From contig NZ_CP029562.1 in assembly GCF_004136315.1 (NCBI RefSeq), positions 1,240,001 through 1,304,000 on the forward strand: a DNA stretch of 64,000 nt. The letters are read 5' to 3'. The notes below the pieces were generated by a model that was not told the DNA's origin, made no database searches, and saw only the letters and a list, made by a program, of their open reading frames with translations. This document shows, in pieces, positions 24,547 through 33,834 of this stretch. A program made the position numbers and the translations under genes. The DNA is from Mesorhizobium sp. Pch-S. Lineage in GTDB: Bacteria > Pseudomonadota > Alphaproteobacteria > Rhizobiales > Rhizobiaceae. Position 1 is the stretch's first letter; every line of letters begins with the position of its first letter.

Positions 24547-26274
24547 GTGGGAACGCGTCGCATGGTTGGGGGCTGGATAGGCTGGCTGAGACAGAGGTTC
24601 GCTGCCGAACACGCGCCTGGCACCCCGCTGATCGTTCAGGGCAGGCGTCGCGCTCCGCGCCGCCGGGTGGTCTTCATCACGGCCGGTTTCGTCGCGGTCT
24701 ACGCAGCGATGAGCGGCCGCCTCGTCTATCTGGGCATGCAGAACCCGCCGGAAAGCGGCGGCCCCGCCGTCCGCCCCACGGCATCCCGGCCGGACATCCT
24801 CGACCGCAACGGCGCATTGCTGGCAACCGACATCAAGATGTCTTCGCTGTTTGCCGAGCCGCGACGCATCGTTGACGCGGATGAGGTCATCGAAAAACTG
24901 TCGACAGTGCTTGCCGATCTCGACGTGGAGGACACCTATGCGAAGCTGAAGAGCGGCAAGGGTTTTGTCTGGCTGCGCCGCCAGCTCACCCCCAGACAGC
25001 AGGGCGACATCATGGCCCTCGGTCTGCCTGGCATCGGCTTCCGTACCGAGAAACGGCGCTTTTATCCCGGCGGACCCGTCACCTCCTACATTGTCGGACT
25101 GACCAATCTCGACAATCGCGGCATTTCCGGCCTGGAAAAATACATCGACGATCAGGGGCTGGCCGATCTGCAGCAGTTGGGCATGGCAACAGCCGCAAGC
25201 CTTACCCCGGTCAAATTGTCCGTCGACCTGCGCGTGCAGCACATCGTGCGTGACGAGGCGCTCCAGGCCATGACCCGCTTTCGCGCGCTTGCCGCCGGGG
25301 CTGTCGTGATCAATGCCAAGACAGGTGAAGTCGTCGCCATGGCGTCGGTGCCCGACTTCGACCCGAATGACCCGTTCGATGCCCAGAGCCCGGACAAGCT
25401 GAACCGCATGTCCGCCGGGCTTTACGAAATGGGTTCCACCATCAAGAGCTTCACCACAGCGATGGCGCTGGACTCCGGCAAGGTCGACCTCAACAGCACC
25501 TTCGACGCCAGCCAGCCACTTCGGATCGGACGCCAGATCATCAGGGATTTTCGCGGCAAGGGCAGAGTGCTGACCCTGCCGGAAGTCTTCCTCTATTCAT
25601 CCAACATCGGTTCGGCACGCGAGGCGGATGTGGTCGGCATCGAGGGGCATCGCGAATTCCTGAAGCGCCTCGGTCTGCTCGACCGCACGCGCACACAATT
25701 GCCGGAGGTCGCCCAGCCCACCGAGCCGCGCGTATGGAAGAAGGTACATTCGATCACGGCAGCCTTCGGGCACGGTTTCTCGACAACGCCGTTGCAGACC
25801 GCCGTCGGCGTGGTTGCGCTGATGAATGGTGGCCGGCTGATGCCACCGACCTTCCTGCCGCGAAGCCTGCAGGAAGCCCTTGCTGTTTCCGAACAGGTGG
25901 TCAAAGACAGGACCAGCCGGGACATGCGCTACATCTACAAGCTGAATGGCGAAAAAGGGTCCGGCAGGTCCGCGGCGGTTCCCGGTTATCGCGTTGGCGG
26001 CAAGACCGGCACCGCGGAGAAGGTGGTCAATGGGCGCTATTCCAAGGACAGGAATTTCAACGCCTTCGTTGCCGCACTGCCCATGGATGATCCGCAATTC
26101 GTGATCCTGACCATCGTTGACGAACCGAAGCGGGAAAACTCAGACCGCGCGGCCACCGCCGGCTTCAGCGCAGGCCCAATGGCAGCCAACATCATCCGCC
26201 GCGCGGCACCAATGCTCGGCGTGATGCCGGAATTCACGGTCGAGGCGAAGGCAGAGGATATTCTGGTTGAGTGA
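24547..26274 (+). CDS. FtsI/PBP2-like peptidoglycan transpeptidase (class B PBP)
   Basis: The protein of about 575 residues has one N-terminal membrane anchor (VVFITAGFVAVYAAMSGRLVYL), a PBP dimerisation domain (SRPDILDRNGALLATDI) and a transpeptidase domain with SxxK (MGSTIKSF), SxN (YSSNIGS) and KTG (GGKTGTAEK). It cross-links septal or wall peptidoglycan in the periplasm. It is not in a dcw cluster, so it is probably a second FtsI-like protein rather than the main division enzyme. The start is uncertain: GTG at 24547 or ATG at 24562, neither with a strong ribosome site. Confidence 0.9.
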   Translation: MGTRRMVGGWIGWLRQRFAAEHAPGTPLIVQGRRRAPRRRVVFITAGFVAVYAAMSGRLVYLGMQNPPESGGPAVRPTASRPDILDRNGALLATDIKMSSLFAEPRRIVDADEVIEKLSTVLADLDVEDTYAKLKSGKGFVWLRRQLTPRQQGDIMALGLPGIGFRTEKRRFYPGGPVTSYIVGLTNLDNRGISGLEKYIDDQGLADLQQLGMATAASLTPVKLSVDLRVQHIVRDEALQAMTRFRALAAGAVVINAKTGEVVAMASVPDFDPNDPFDAQSPDKLNRMSAGLYEMGSTIKSFTTAMALDSGKVDLNSTFDASQPLRIGRQIIRDFRGKGRVLTLPEVFLYSSNIGSAREADVVGIEGHREFLKRLGLLDRTRTQLPEVAQPTEPRVWKKVHSITAAFGHGFSTTPLQTAVGVVALMNGGRLMPPTFLPRSLQEALAVSEQVVKDRTSRDMRYIYKLNGEKGSGRSAAVPGYRVGGKTGTAEKVVNGRYSKDRNFNAFVAALPMDDPQFVILTIVDEPKRENSDRAATAGFSAGPMAANIIRRAAPMLGVMPEFTVEAKAEDILVE

Positions 26275-26385
26275 GGTGGCGAATAGTGAGTAGTGAAATA
26301 GCGAGCAGCCAGTAGGGCAACAGGGTGCGGCGCTACAGGTGTTCCTCTGCTCCCCGTTGCCTGCTCGCCAAACAGGAGTTTCGAT

Positions 26386-27228
26386 GTGACGCCGCGCGGT
26401 TTGGCCCTGACTGTTCTTCTGGCAACGCTGGTTTGCGGTCCGGCCGCGCGCGCGGCGGAGCCGCAGCCGCCGATGCTGTGGGACGCCAATGAGCGGCTGC
26501 CGAAACCGGACCTCACGAAACTGGCGCGCCTGCGTTTCCTGACGACCACCGATTTCCCGCCGTTCAACTTCCTGGACACGGCCGGAAAGCTGTCCGGCTT
26601 CCATGTCGATCTTGCCCGCGCCATCTGCGCCGAACTTGCCGTTGCCGACAAATGCCAGATCCAGGCGCTGCCCTGGGCCGAACTTGATGGCGCACTGACC
26701 AAGGGCGACGGCGAAGCGATCATGGCCGGCGTCGCGGTAACGCAGGAGAACCGTGAGAAGTATGCTTTCTCGCGCTCCTACCTGCAGTTTCCGGCACGCT
26801 TCGTCATGCCGAAGGCGAAGGCCGTGACCGAACCGCTTTACGAGAAGCTCAAGGGCAAGCGTGTCGGCGTGGTGGCAGGCTCCGCGCATGAACGCATGCT
26901 GCGTGACGATTTCCCGGAGGTGACCGCGGCGCCCTTCCCGACCGAGGCAGCGCTGTTTGCCGACATCAAGGCCGGCAAGATCGATGCAGCCTTCGGCGAC
27001 GGCATGCGCTTCGGCTTCTGGCTGGCAGGCTCCGATGCCGCCGACTGCTGCCGCTTCGCCGGCGGGCCTTATCTGGCACCGGAGTATCTCGGCACGGGCC
27101 TCGCCATCGCGGTCAAGCCGGACGACAAGGACCTCGCTGCGGCATTGGACTATGCGCTGCAGCAGATCGCGCTGAAGGGCACCTTCGCCGAACTCTACCT
27201 GCGCTATTTCCCGGTGAGCTTCTACTGA
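26386..27228 (+). CDS. Amino-acid-type ABC transporter substrate-binding protein
   Basis: The 280-residue protein has a signal peptide (LALTVLLATLVCGPAARAAE) and the family 3 solute-binding fold: RFLTTTDFPPFNFLDTAGKLSGFHVDLARAICAEL and GKRVGVVAGSAHERML. It would bind a polar amino acid or related compound in the periplasm. No permease or ATPase gene is adjacent, so it either works with a distant importer or is a periplasmic sensor or enzyme-like variant. The GTG at 26386 is preceded by AGGAG at about 8 bases. Confidence 0.85.
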   Translation: MTPRGLALTVLLATLVCGPAARAAEPQPPMLWDANERLPKPDLTKLARLRFLTTTDFPPFNFLDTAGKLSGFHVDLARAICAELAVADKCQIQALPWAELDGALTKGDGEAIMAGVAVTQENREKYAFSRSYLQFPARFVMPKAKAVTEPLYEKLKGKRVGVVAGSAHERMLRDDFPEVTAAPFPTEAALFADIKAGKIDAAFGDGMRFGFWLAGSDAADCCRFAGGPYLAPEYLGTGLAIAVKPDDKDLAAALDYALQQIALKGTFAELYLRYFPVSFY

Positions 27229-27248
27229 GCCCCCGGGAACGCGGCCGT

Positions 27249-28139
27249 TCATCCGGCAAGCGCCAGGCCACCATACCGGCTGATTTCGCCTTCGATCTCC
27301 TTCACCAGCGTATCAAGGGCGGGATTGCGTACCTTGCGGCCACGGCGCACGACGTAGACGAGCGGGGGCGGCGGAGGCAGGCTGCCCGCGATGATCTGCA
27401 TTTCCGGGCGCAGGTGCCGCTCGCTCAGCAGCGCAATCCCCATCGCCGCGTTGACCGCCGCGACGATACCCGCAGCGCTTGAGCACTCGAACACGGTCTC
27501 GAGCACGATGCCCGCGTCCTGGCCGATATCGAGCGCCCAGCGGCGATAGAAACATTCATCGTCAAAGGACAGGAAAGGTATCGGCCCGCCTTCCGGCAGA
27601 TCGAGATCGTGATGCTTCACCCAATGGAGCTTCTCTTTCATGAGAACGAGATCGGTGGGGCGCACTTCATGCGCAAACACCTGGATGATCGCCGCGTCGA
27701 TTTCGCCCCGCTCCAGCATCGATCTCAGCACCAGGCTCATGCGAACCCTGGTGCGGACGCTGACCTGCGGGTGAAGCCGGCGGAACCTGCCCAGGATGCG
27801 GGAAAGCGCCGTGCAGGTCGTGTCTTCGGTCAGGCCGAGCGCAATGCGTCCCGCGAGCGTCGTCTTCGACAGGCTGAGCAGCGCCTCGTCATGGAGCCCG
27901 AGGATGCGCCCGGCATAATCGAGCAGGTCGCTGCCTGCTGCGGTGAACGCGGTCGATCCCGGCGAACGGTTCAAAAGTTCGCAGCCAAGGCTCGTCTCCA
28001 GCCTCTTGATCTTGTGGCTGACGGCGGATTGGGAAAGGCCAAGCGCTTCGGCGGCACGCGTGACCCCGCCATGATGGCGGATGGCGAGCAGCGCCCGTAG
28101 CGCATCGATTTCCAAACGCCGGCTGTTGAGGTCGGTCAT
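27249..28139 (-). CDS. LysR-family transcriptional regulator
   Basis: The 296-residue protein has the LysR helix-turn-helix (LLAIRHHGGVTRAAEALGLSQSAVSHKIKRLE) followed by the effector-binding domain (GRIALGLTEDTTCTALSRILGRFRRLHPQV). It is divergent from the EamA transporter gene 164 bp away, which it probably regulates, and convergent with the solute-binding protein gene. Confidence 0.9.
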   Translation of the reverse strand: MTDLNSRRLEIDALRALLAIRHHGGVTRAAEALGLSQSAVSHKIKRLETSLGCELLNRSPGSTAFTAAGSDLLDYAGRILGLHDEALLSLSKTTLAGRIALGLTEDTTCTALSRILGRFRRLHPQVSVRTRVRMSLVLRSMLERGEIDAAIIQVFAHEVRPTDLVLMKEKLHWVKHHDLDLPEGGPIPFLSFDDECFYRRWALDIGQDAGIVLETVFECSSAAGIVAAVNAAMGIALLSERHLRPEMQIIAGSLPPPPPLVYVVRRGRKVRNPALDTLVKEIEGEISRYGGLALAG

Positions 28140-28303
28140 CTTGCTGGCTCGCAGTGCATCGCGACCATCTACGCATGACGGGCTCGGAAAGGCAATTTCT
28201 CATGACCCGATAGCCAACTCTGTCATGCATCGATCGAAATTTGTCATGAGCATCGGTTCGCCCATTGCTGATAGCTGCCGGCGAACAACCCGAATGACAG
28301 CCG

Positions 28304-29200
28304 ATGATCGACCAGCCGCAGACCCTGCCCGTCCAGAACCGAAACCGGTTTGTCTGGCCATTGATGGCCTCGCTCCTCATCCTGGCATGGAGTTCCGGCT
28401 TCGTCGGCATCCGCTATGCGAACGAAGAGGCAAGCGTCGTGACCATCCTGTTCTGGCGCACGCTCCTCTCGGGCTTGATCCTGCTGCCGTTCGCCCTGGC
28501 CATCGGTCCGAGGATGACGCCTCGCGCGGTACTCGACCAGATGTGGTTCGGAGTGATGTCCGTCTTCCTCTATCTCGGCGGCTTTGCCCTGGCGATCGAG
28601 CAAAGGGTTCCGACCGGTCTTGTCGCACTGACGTCCGATCTGCTGCCGCTGGCAATCGCTGTGCTGTCGCAGCCGGTGCTGGGCGAACGGCTCGGCGCGC
28701 GGCAATGGCTGGGCACGGCAATCGCGGTTGCAGGGGTGCTGGTCGTATCGTTCGACAGCCTGAGTTTCGGCACCGCGCCGGTCTGGGCATATGGCCTGAC
28801 GATCGGTTCGATGCTCGTCTTCGCACTGGCATCCGTTCTGCACAAACGGCGGCGGACCGGACACATGCCGGTTCACCAGAGCCTGTGTATCCATACGCTG
28901 ACGGGCGCGGCGCTGTTTGGCGCCTGCGCGCTGCTCACGGGCAGCATCGCGCCGCCGATGACCAGGACCTTCGCCATCGGGATGGCATGGCTGGTCCTGA
29001 TCGCGACCTTCGCAGCCTATTCCGTCTACTACACGGCGCTGCGGCTGTTTCCGGCGGCGAAAGTCAGCGCAGCGATCTACCTCAGTCCGCCGGTGACGAT
29101 GCTGTGGTCATGGGCGCTGTTTTCAGAACCGTTGACGGTCACGATGTTCGCTGGCCTGGGGGTTACGCTTGTCGGCGTCTGGATGACGTCACGCGGCTGA
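28304..29200 (+). CDS. EamA/DMT-family transporter
   Basis: The 298-residue protein contains about ten hydrophobic segments in two EamA repeats, e.g. FVWPLMASLLILAWSSGFVGIRYAN, GLVALTSDLLPLAIAVLSQPVLGERLG and YLSPPVTMLWSWALFSEPLTV. Members of this family export amino acids, purines or other metabolites across the inner membrane. The divergent LysR gene is the likely regulator. The ATG at 28304 lacks a strong ribosome site but starts just before the first membrane helix. Confidence 0.87.
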   Translation: MIDQPQTLPVQNRNRFVWPLMASLLILAWSSGFVGIRYANEEASVVTILFWRTLLSGLILLPFALAIGPRMTPRAVLDQMWFGVMSVFLYLGGFALAIEQRVPTGLVALTSDLLPLAIAVLSQPVLGERLGARQWLGTAIAVAGVLVVSFDSLSFGTAPVWAYGLTIGSMLVFALASVLHKRRRTGHMPVHQSLCIHTLTGAALFGACALLTGSIAPPMTRTFAIGMAWLVLIATFAAYSVYYTALRLFPAAKVSAAIYLSPPVTMLWSWALFSEPLTVTMFAGLGVTLVGVWMTSRG

Positions 29201-29255
29201 AAGTCCCAGACCCCACGTCGAGACACCATCTTCGGCGGCGGCATGCGTCTGGGGC

Positions 29256-29302
29256 GCAATTCCGGACGGAAAACCGCTACGCACTTTCCCGAGAACTGCT
29301 CT
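29256..29302. repeat. RIME half-element at the 3' end of the TetR gene
   Basis: GCAATTCCGGACGGAAAACCG ... GCACTTTCCCGAGAACTGCTCT matches the left palindrome of the RIME-like elements in reverse orientation. The minus-strand TetR gene reads into it and takes its stop codon (29277-29279) from it. Confidence 0.7.
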
Positions 29303-29927
29303 GGGTCTGGGTGAGCTTCAGCGTGCCAGATGCAAGGCCGAGTTCGCGTTCGCTCGCATCGATGACCATCTCGCTCAGGATACCCAGGCGGGATCGCGAG
29401 AAGCTGATGACGTGGCTGGCGAAACTGTCGAGCAGGGCGGAAATGTGGATGGCGGCCGTCCTGGGATCGTGCGGGCGGAAATCGCCCTTCTCGACGCCTT
29501 CCCTGATCACCTTCTCCAGCTCGTCGTCCCAGCTGTCCAGAAAACGTACCACGACATCGCGCAGCAATGGCTGATCGCGCCCCAGCAGGCAGGCGTGCGC
29601 CCAGAGCAGATATTGGCTGTCGCGCTCTTCGTCGAGGTTCAGACGCAGGAACATGCGCATGCGGCCAACCGATGTTTCCTGCGCGCGGACCGTCTCGAAC
29701 ATGTCACGCATCTGGGCTGTCATCGCCTGCTCGAATGCCTCCGCCAGAAGCAGCTCGACCGTAGGGAAATAGTGGCTGACCAGTCCCGGCGTGACACCTG
29801 CGGCCCGCGCCACCTGCCTGAGCGTGACACCGCCAAATCCCGTCTCGCCGGCCAAACGGCTGGCAATCGCGACGATCTCGCTTCTGCGTTCGCTCGGTAT
29901 CTTTCTTTGTCTTGTCTGCGGTTTCAT
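29277..29927 (-). CDS. TetR-family transcriptional regulator
   Basis: The 216-residue protein has the TetR DNA-binding helices near the N-terminus (IVAIASRLAGETGFGGVTLRQVARAAGVTPGLVSHYFPTVELLL) and a C-terminal ligand domain similar to the BetI/RutR-like subgroup. It is divergent from the NCS1 permease gene; the palindrome at 30077-30096 is a strong operator candidate. The last residues (SSSRESA) and stop codon come from a palindromic half-element. The start at 29927 is the ATG before KPQTRQRKIPSERR; the frame is open far upstream but without a start that has a ribosome site. Confidence 0.88.
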   Translation of the reverse strand: MKPQTRQRKIPSERRSEIVAIASRLAGETGFGGVTLRQVARAAGVTPGLVSHYFPTVELLLAEAFEQAMTAQMRDMFETVRAQETSVGRMRMFLRLNLDEERDSQYLLWAHACLLGRDQPLLRDVVVRFLDSWDDELEKVIREGVEKGDFRPHDPRTAAIHISALLDSFASHVISFSRSRLGILSEMVIDASERELGLASGTLKLTQTQSSSRESA

Positions 29928-30076
29928 CTCGCCGTGCCGAACAGCAGCACCAATTGGTCCGACGATCAATAACAAAGGGAAAAACCCAATGGCAAGCCAA
30001 GGTGACAAGCTGGCCAATCCTTGCCAACCCGAAATCCGCGAGACCCCTATTGAACACATGAACAATAGTCGGTAGC

Positions 30077-30096
30077 TATTGGTCAAAAGACCAATA
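30077..30096. promoter_or_regulatory. Palindromic operator candidate for the TetR regulator
   Basis: TATTGGTC, AAAA, GACCAATA is a perfect 8-bp inverted repeat ending 11 bases before the GTG of the permease gene. A related CCAATTGGTC sits near 29951, just upstream of the TetR start. Confidence 0.65.
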
Positions 30097-30107
30097 AGGG
30101 AGGGATC

Positions 30108-31541
30108 GTGGTGGGAACACGGGCGAAGGAGATACAGACCGGCGGCGTCGACCGTTTTGGGATGATCGAGACACGCGGCATTGACTATGTGCCCAGGGCG
30201 GAGCGCCATGGGCATCCACGCGAACTGTTCTCGATCTTCGCCACGGCCAGCATCAGCTACAGCAACATCATTGTCGGCGGCCTGCTGCCGATGTTCGGCC
30301 TCAGCCTCTGGCAATCCATCCTGGTGGTGTTGCTCGGGAACCTGACCTGGCTGCTCGTCGGCATACTGGCATGCAGCGGTCCGAGTGCCGGTACGCCATC
30401 GACGATGATCACACGCTCGATGTATGGCGTGCATGGAAACAAGATCAATGTGGCCTGGACGTCCTGGGCGATCTGCCTGGCGGCGCAGGCGGTCTGGCTC
30501 ATCTTCGCGGTGCAGACGGTTCTTGCGCTTTTCGCCCTGTTCTCCGTGCCGACTCCACCGATGGCGCAGTTCCTGATCCTGTGCGCGATCGCACTGCTGA
30601 CGCTGACGATCAGCGTCTACGGCCACGCCACCATCGCGCGCCTGTCCGGGCTGTGCGCCACGGTCCTGGCGGTGGGGCTGGTGCCGCTCGTGGCGTCGCT
30701 GGCGCCACACATCACCATGCCGTTGGAGGCAGCGTCGACCCCGTTTTCGCCCGTCGCCTTTTCCACGGCACTGGTGCTCATCGCGTCTCAAGGCATATCG
30801 TGGTGCAACAGCGCCGACTACGCACGCTATCTGCCGGCCGAGACGTCGCGATCCGCCATCATCTTCTGGACCGCGCTCGGTGGCGCCGTGCCGGCCGTCC
30901 TGCTCCAGATTTTCGGCGTGCTGGCAAGCTCCGCGATCGACATGACAAATTTCCAGCTGGCGCTTGCCGCAGTCCTGCCGGCATGGTTCTACCCTGTCTT
31001 CCTGCTGCTTTTCCTGACGGGCACCGTCTGCGGCAGCGCACTGGTCGCCTATGCCTCGGGACTGGCCTTGCAGGCCATGGGCGTGAAGATCCGCCGGGCC
31101 AGAAGCGTGGTCGTGGACGGTCTCGTGGCAGTCGCAATCACCTGCTACGCGCTTTTCGTTTCGGACCTGACCAGCACGATCACCAGCGTGCTGGAGATGA
31201 TCGTGGTTCCCCTGGCACCCGGGATGGCGATCTACCTGACCGACATGGCGCTGCGCCGCAACCGCTACGACGGGCCCGGGCTCAACGACGACACCCCGGC
31301 GGGTCCTATCTGGTATCGCAATGGTTTCAACTGGACCGGCCTGTCGGCCCAATTCGCCGGATCGGCGGCTGCGCTGCTCTTCCTGAACACGCCGATCTTC
31401 ACCGGTCCGCTTGCCAACGCATTGGGCGGACTGGATCTCTCGATCCCGGCCGGCATGCTGGTGGCTGCGATGGTCTATGCGGTCACCTTCCAGCGTGGCC
31501 GCGTGGGCATGCGGGCGACCGCCCTTCCCCAGCAAAGCTGA
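30108..31541 (+). CDS. NCS1-family nucleobase/hydantoin-type permease
   Basis: The 477-residue protein has about twelve membrane segments and NCS1 features: GIDYVPRAERHGHPRELFSIFATASISYSNIIVGGLLP near the N-terminus and GISWCNSADYARYLP in the middle. Such symporters take up cytosine, allantoin, hydantoins or related compounds with Na+ or H+. GGAGGGA lies about 5 bases before GTG 30108. The downstream amidohydrolase, 15 bases away, probably acts on the imported compound. Confidence 0.88.
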   Translation: MVGTRAKEIQTGGVDRFGMIETRGIDYVPRAERHGHPRELFSIFATASISYSNIIVGGLLPMFGLSLWQSILVVLLGNLTWLLVGILACSGPSAGTPSTMITRSMYGVHGNKINVAWTSWAICLAAQAVWLIFAVQTVLALFALFSVPTPPMAQFLILCAIALLTLTISVYGHATIARLSGLCATVLAVGLVPLVASLAPHITMPLEAASTPFSPVAFSTALVLIASQGISWCNSADYARYLPAETSRSAIIFWTALGGAVPAVLLQIFGVLASSAIDMTNFQLALAAVLPAWFYPVFLLLFLTGTVCGSALVAYASGLALQAMGVKIRRARSVVVDGLVAVAITCYALFVSDLTSTITSVLEMIVVPLAPGMAIYLTDMALRRNRYDGPGLNDDTPAGPIWYRNGFNWTGLSAQFAGSAAALLFLNTPIFTGPLANALGGLDLSIPAGMLVAAMVYAVTFQRGRVGMRATALPQQS

Positions 31542-31556
31542 GCTGGAGTCAGGCAC

Positions 31557-33221
31557 GTGAGCGGCAAGGCGGATCTGATCGTCTTCAACGGACGCATATT
31601 GACGATGACCGGTGCGTGCACACCGGTTCAAACGGCAGTGGCGGTTGCCAACGGGAAAATCTGCGCCATTGGCACGGACGACGATGTGTTTTCCATGCGC
31701 ATGCCGACAACGACACTGGTCGACGCGCGCGGCGGTTCCATCCTGCCGGGCTTCAACGAAAACCACATGCATCTCTTCTTCGGAGCGACGAAGCTTTCCC
31801 ATCTCAATCTGTCCGAGGTGACGGGCTATGAAGCCCTGGCGAAAGCCACAAAGGCCTTCGCGGCGATGCATCCGGATCTGCCGCTGATTTCCGGCGTCGG
31901 GGTCGCCTACGACGTGCTTGGCGACGGCAGAAAGCTCGACCGCCATATCCTCGACAGTATTCTTCCGGAGCGGCCAATCCTGCTGGCGGCACCGGACTTC
32001 CATGCCGCCTGGGCCAAATCCGCCGCATTGAAGCAGGCCGGCATCTTCCACGGCGCACGGCTGGCGCCGGGCAATGAGATCGTGATGGAGCCGAGCGGCA
32101 CGGCGTCGGGGGAATTGCGCGAGAATGATGCGATCAAGCCAGTCGAAGCGCTTGGCGGCGGTCGCGAAACGCTGGCACTGCACGGCATCGAACCATCCCC
32201 CACACCTTCAGAACGAGCCCTCGACAAGGCGATCCTGCGCCGCGGCCTCGACCATTGCGCACGGCTTGGCATCACCAGCATCCAGAACATGGACGGCAAT
32301 TTATACCAGGCCGAACTTCTCGAGGAACTGTACAGGGAAGGTCATCTTTCGTGCCGGGTCAGGCTGCCGTTCAGCTTCGTGCAGTCGATGGATGTCGCAA
32401 GCCTGGAAAAGGCCGACTGCATGCACCAACGCTACAGGTCGGACTGGCTACGCTCGGGTCAGGTCAAGCTGTTCATGGACGGCGTCCCGGAATCCTGGAC
32501 CGCGCTGATGCACGATGACTACGCTGACAAACCCGGATGGCGAGGCGAGCCGCGCTTTACCGAAGAGGGCTTCAACGCCGTTGTCAGGGAAGCAGACCGA
32601 CGCGGCCTGCAGATTGCCGTGCATGCCATTGGCGACGAAGCCGTCCACCGGGTCCTGAACGGTTTCGAAGCGGCACGTCACCGCAACGGTGCACGCGACA
32701 GCCGCCACCGTGTCGAGCATGTCGATATCGCGCTGGATGACGATGTCGATCGGTTTGCCCGTCTTGGAGCGATCGCCTCGTTCCAGCCGCTGCACGCGCC
32801 GGGACATGGCCTGCCGAGTGAACCTGTTCTCAGCCGTTTCGGCCGCAACAACTGGCGGCGCGCCTATGCCTGGAAGCGCTTCCGCGATGCCGGCGTCGGC
32901 ATGGTGTTCTCGTCGGACTGGCCCGTCGTGTCGGTGGATCCGCTGCAGTCGATCCATTGCGCCATGACATGTCCACCACTGGCGGACGATCTGCCCGACA
33001 ACCGCCAGACATTGGATCAGGCACTCGCGGCCTACACATGCGACGCAGCCTATGCCGAGTTCACCGAGAACCGCAAAGGCCGGCTGGCGGTGGGTTATCT
33101 CGCGGACATCGCCGTCCTCGACAGGGACATCACGGCGGTCGAGCCGGAGGCGATCGCCGGAATGCGCTGCCTCGCCACGATCTGCGGCGGGCACATCACA
33201 CACCGCGATCCCGCGGTATGA
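31557..33221 (+). CDS. YtcJ-like amidohydrolase
   Basis: The 554-residue protein has the amidohydrolase metal centre: NENHMH (His70, His72), IAVHAIGDEAVHRVL, RVEHVDIA and FSSDWPVVSVDPLQSI. The N-terminal (VFNGRILTM) and C-terminal (GYLADIAVLDRDI) strands form the usual small beta domain. YtcJ-type enzymes hydrolyse amides or imides of often unknown identity. Cotranscription with an NCS1 permease suggests a cyclic amide or nucleobase-like substrate. The GTG start is preceded by CTGGAG. Confidence 0.88.
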   Translation: MSGKADLIVFNGRILTMTGACTPVQTAVAVANGKICAIGTDDDVFSMRMPTTTLVDARGGSILPGFNENHMHLFFGATKLSHLNLSEVTGYEALAKATKAFAAMHPDLPLISGVGVAYDVLGDGRKLDRHILDSILPERPILLAAPDFHAAWAKSAALKQAGIFHGARLAPGNEIVMEPSGTASGELRENDAIKPVEALGGGRETLALHGIEPSPTPSERALDKAILRRGLDHCARLGITSIQNMDGNLYQAELLEELYREGHLSCRVRLPFSFVQSMDVASLEKADCMHQRYRSDWLRSGQVKLFMDGVPESWTALMHDDYADKPGWRGEPRFTEEGFNAVVREADRRGLQIAVHAIGDEAVHRVLNGFEAARHRNGARDSRHRVEHVDIALDDDVDRFARLGAIASFQPLHAPGHGLPSEPVLSRFGRNNWRRAYAWKRFRDAGVGMVFSSDWPVVSVDPLQSIHCAMTCPPLADDLPDNRQTLDQALAAYTCDAAYAEFTENRKGRLAVGYLADIAVLDRDITAVEPEAIAGMRCLATICGGHITHRDPAV

Positions 33222-33267
33222 TCGGCACAGGCCGTAAAGCACCCGCGCACGAAAACCGCCCGTCCGA

Positions 33268-33684
33268 CTAGGTCAGCATGCGATGCCTTGCCTTGGCCGA
33301 GCGCTCGATGGCGGCGACGGTGAGCGTGTCGAGGTCGAGCGCGCGGCGGATGAGCTGCAGCACGCGCACCTCTTCCATGCGCATTTCGAGATCGACGGCG
33401 GCAACTTCGAAGGCTGCCGCATAGGCGGTGTCATGCAGCCGTTCCGGCAGGGCCTTGGCCGCCTTGGCGAGAACGCCGTCGAGACCGTCCTTCTCGTGCA
33501 GCAGCTTCTGGCACTTCTGCGCGATCGCAACCAGCTTGTTGTGGCTGAAATCCTCGAAGACCGGCCATGAGCTGACCACGCTGCCGATCCGCGCGAGTTC
33601 CACGTCGGTCATGTCGCGGTCGGAAGCCGAGGTGATCACCATCAGGTGGATCAGGGCTTCATGCGGATTGAGGCCGGGCATCAT
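33268..33684 (-). CDS. TerB-family (tellurite-resistance-like) protein
   Basis: The 138-residue all-helical protein contains the TerB pattern: LNPHEALIHLMVITSASDRDMTDVELARIGSVV and the acidic segment AAVDLEMRMEEVRVLQLIRRAL. TerB-like proteins have a metal-binding helical fold; their role outside ter operons is unclear. The ATG at 33684 (or 33681) follows GGAG. It is divergent from the PNPOx-like gene. Confidence 0.8.
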   Translation of the reverse strand: MMPGLNPHEALIHLMVITSASDRDMTDVELARIGSVVSSWPVFEDFSHNKLVAIAQKCQKLLHEKDGLDGVLAKAAKALPERLHDTAYAAAFEVAAVDLEMRMEEVRVLQLIRRALDLDTLTVAAIERSAKARHRMLT

Positions 33685-33834
33685 GTCTCCATTCGGTTTG
33701 CCATTGGCTGGCTCGAAACCAGCAACAGTAACTGAGCTAGGAACGAAGAAAGGCAGCAACAAGGAAAAATACCCGAAATCGTCGGCGTCGTTTGATAGCA
33801 TGGCAAGAAGCTTGGTTTTCAGGAGACTGCGCGA

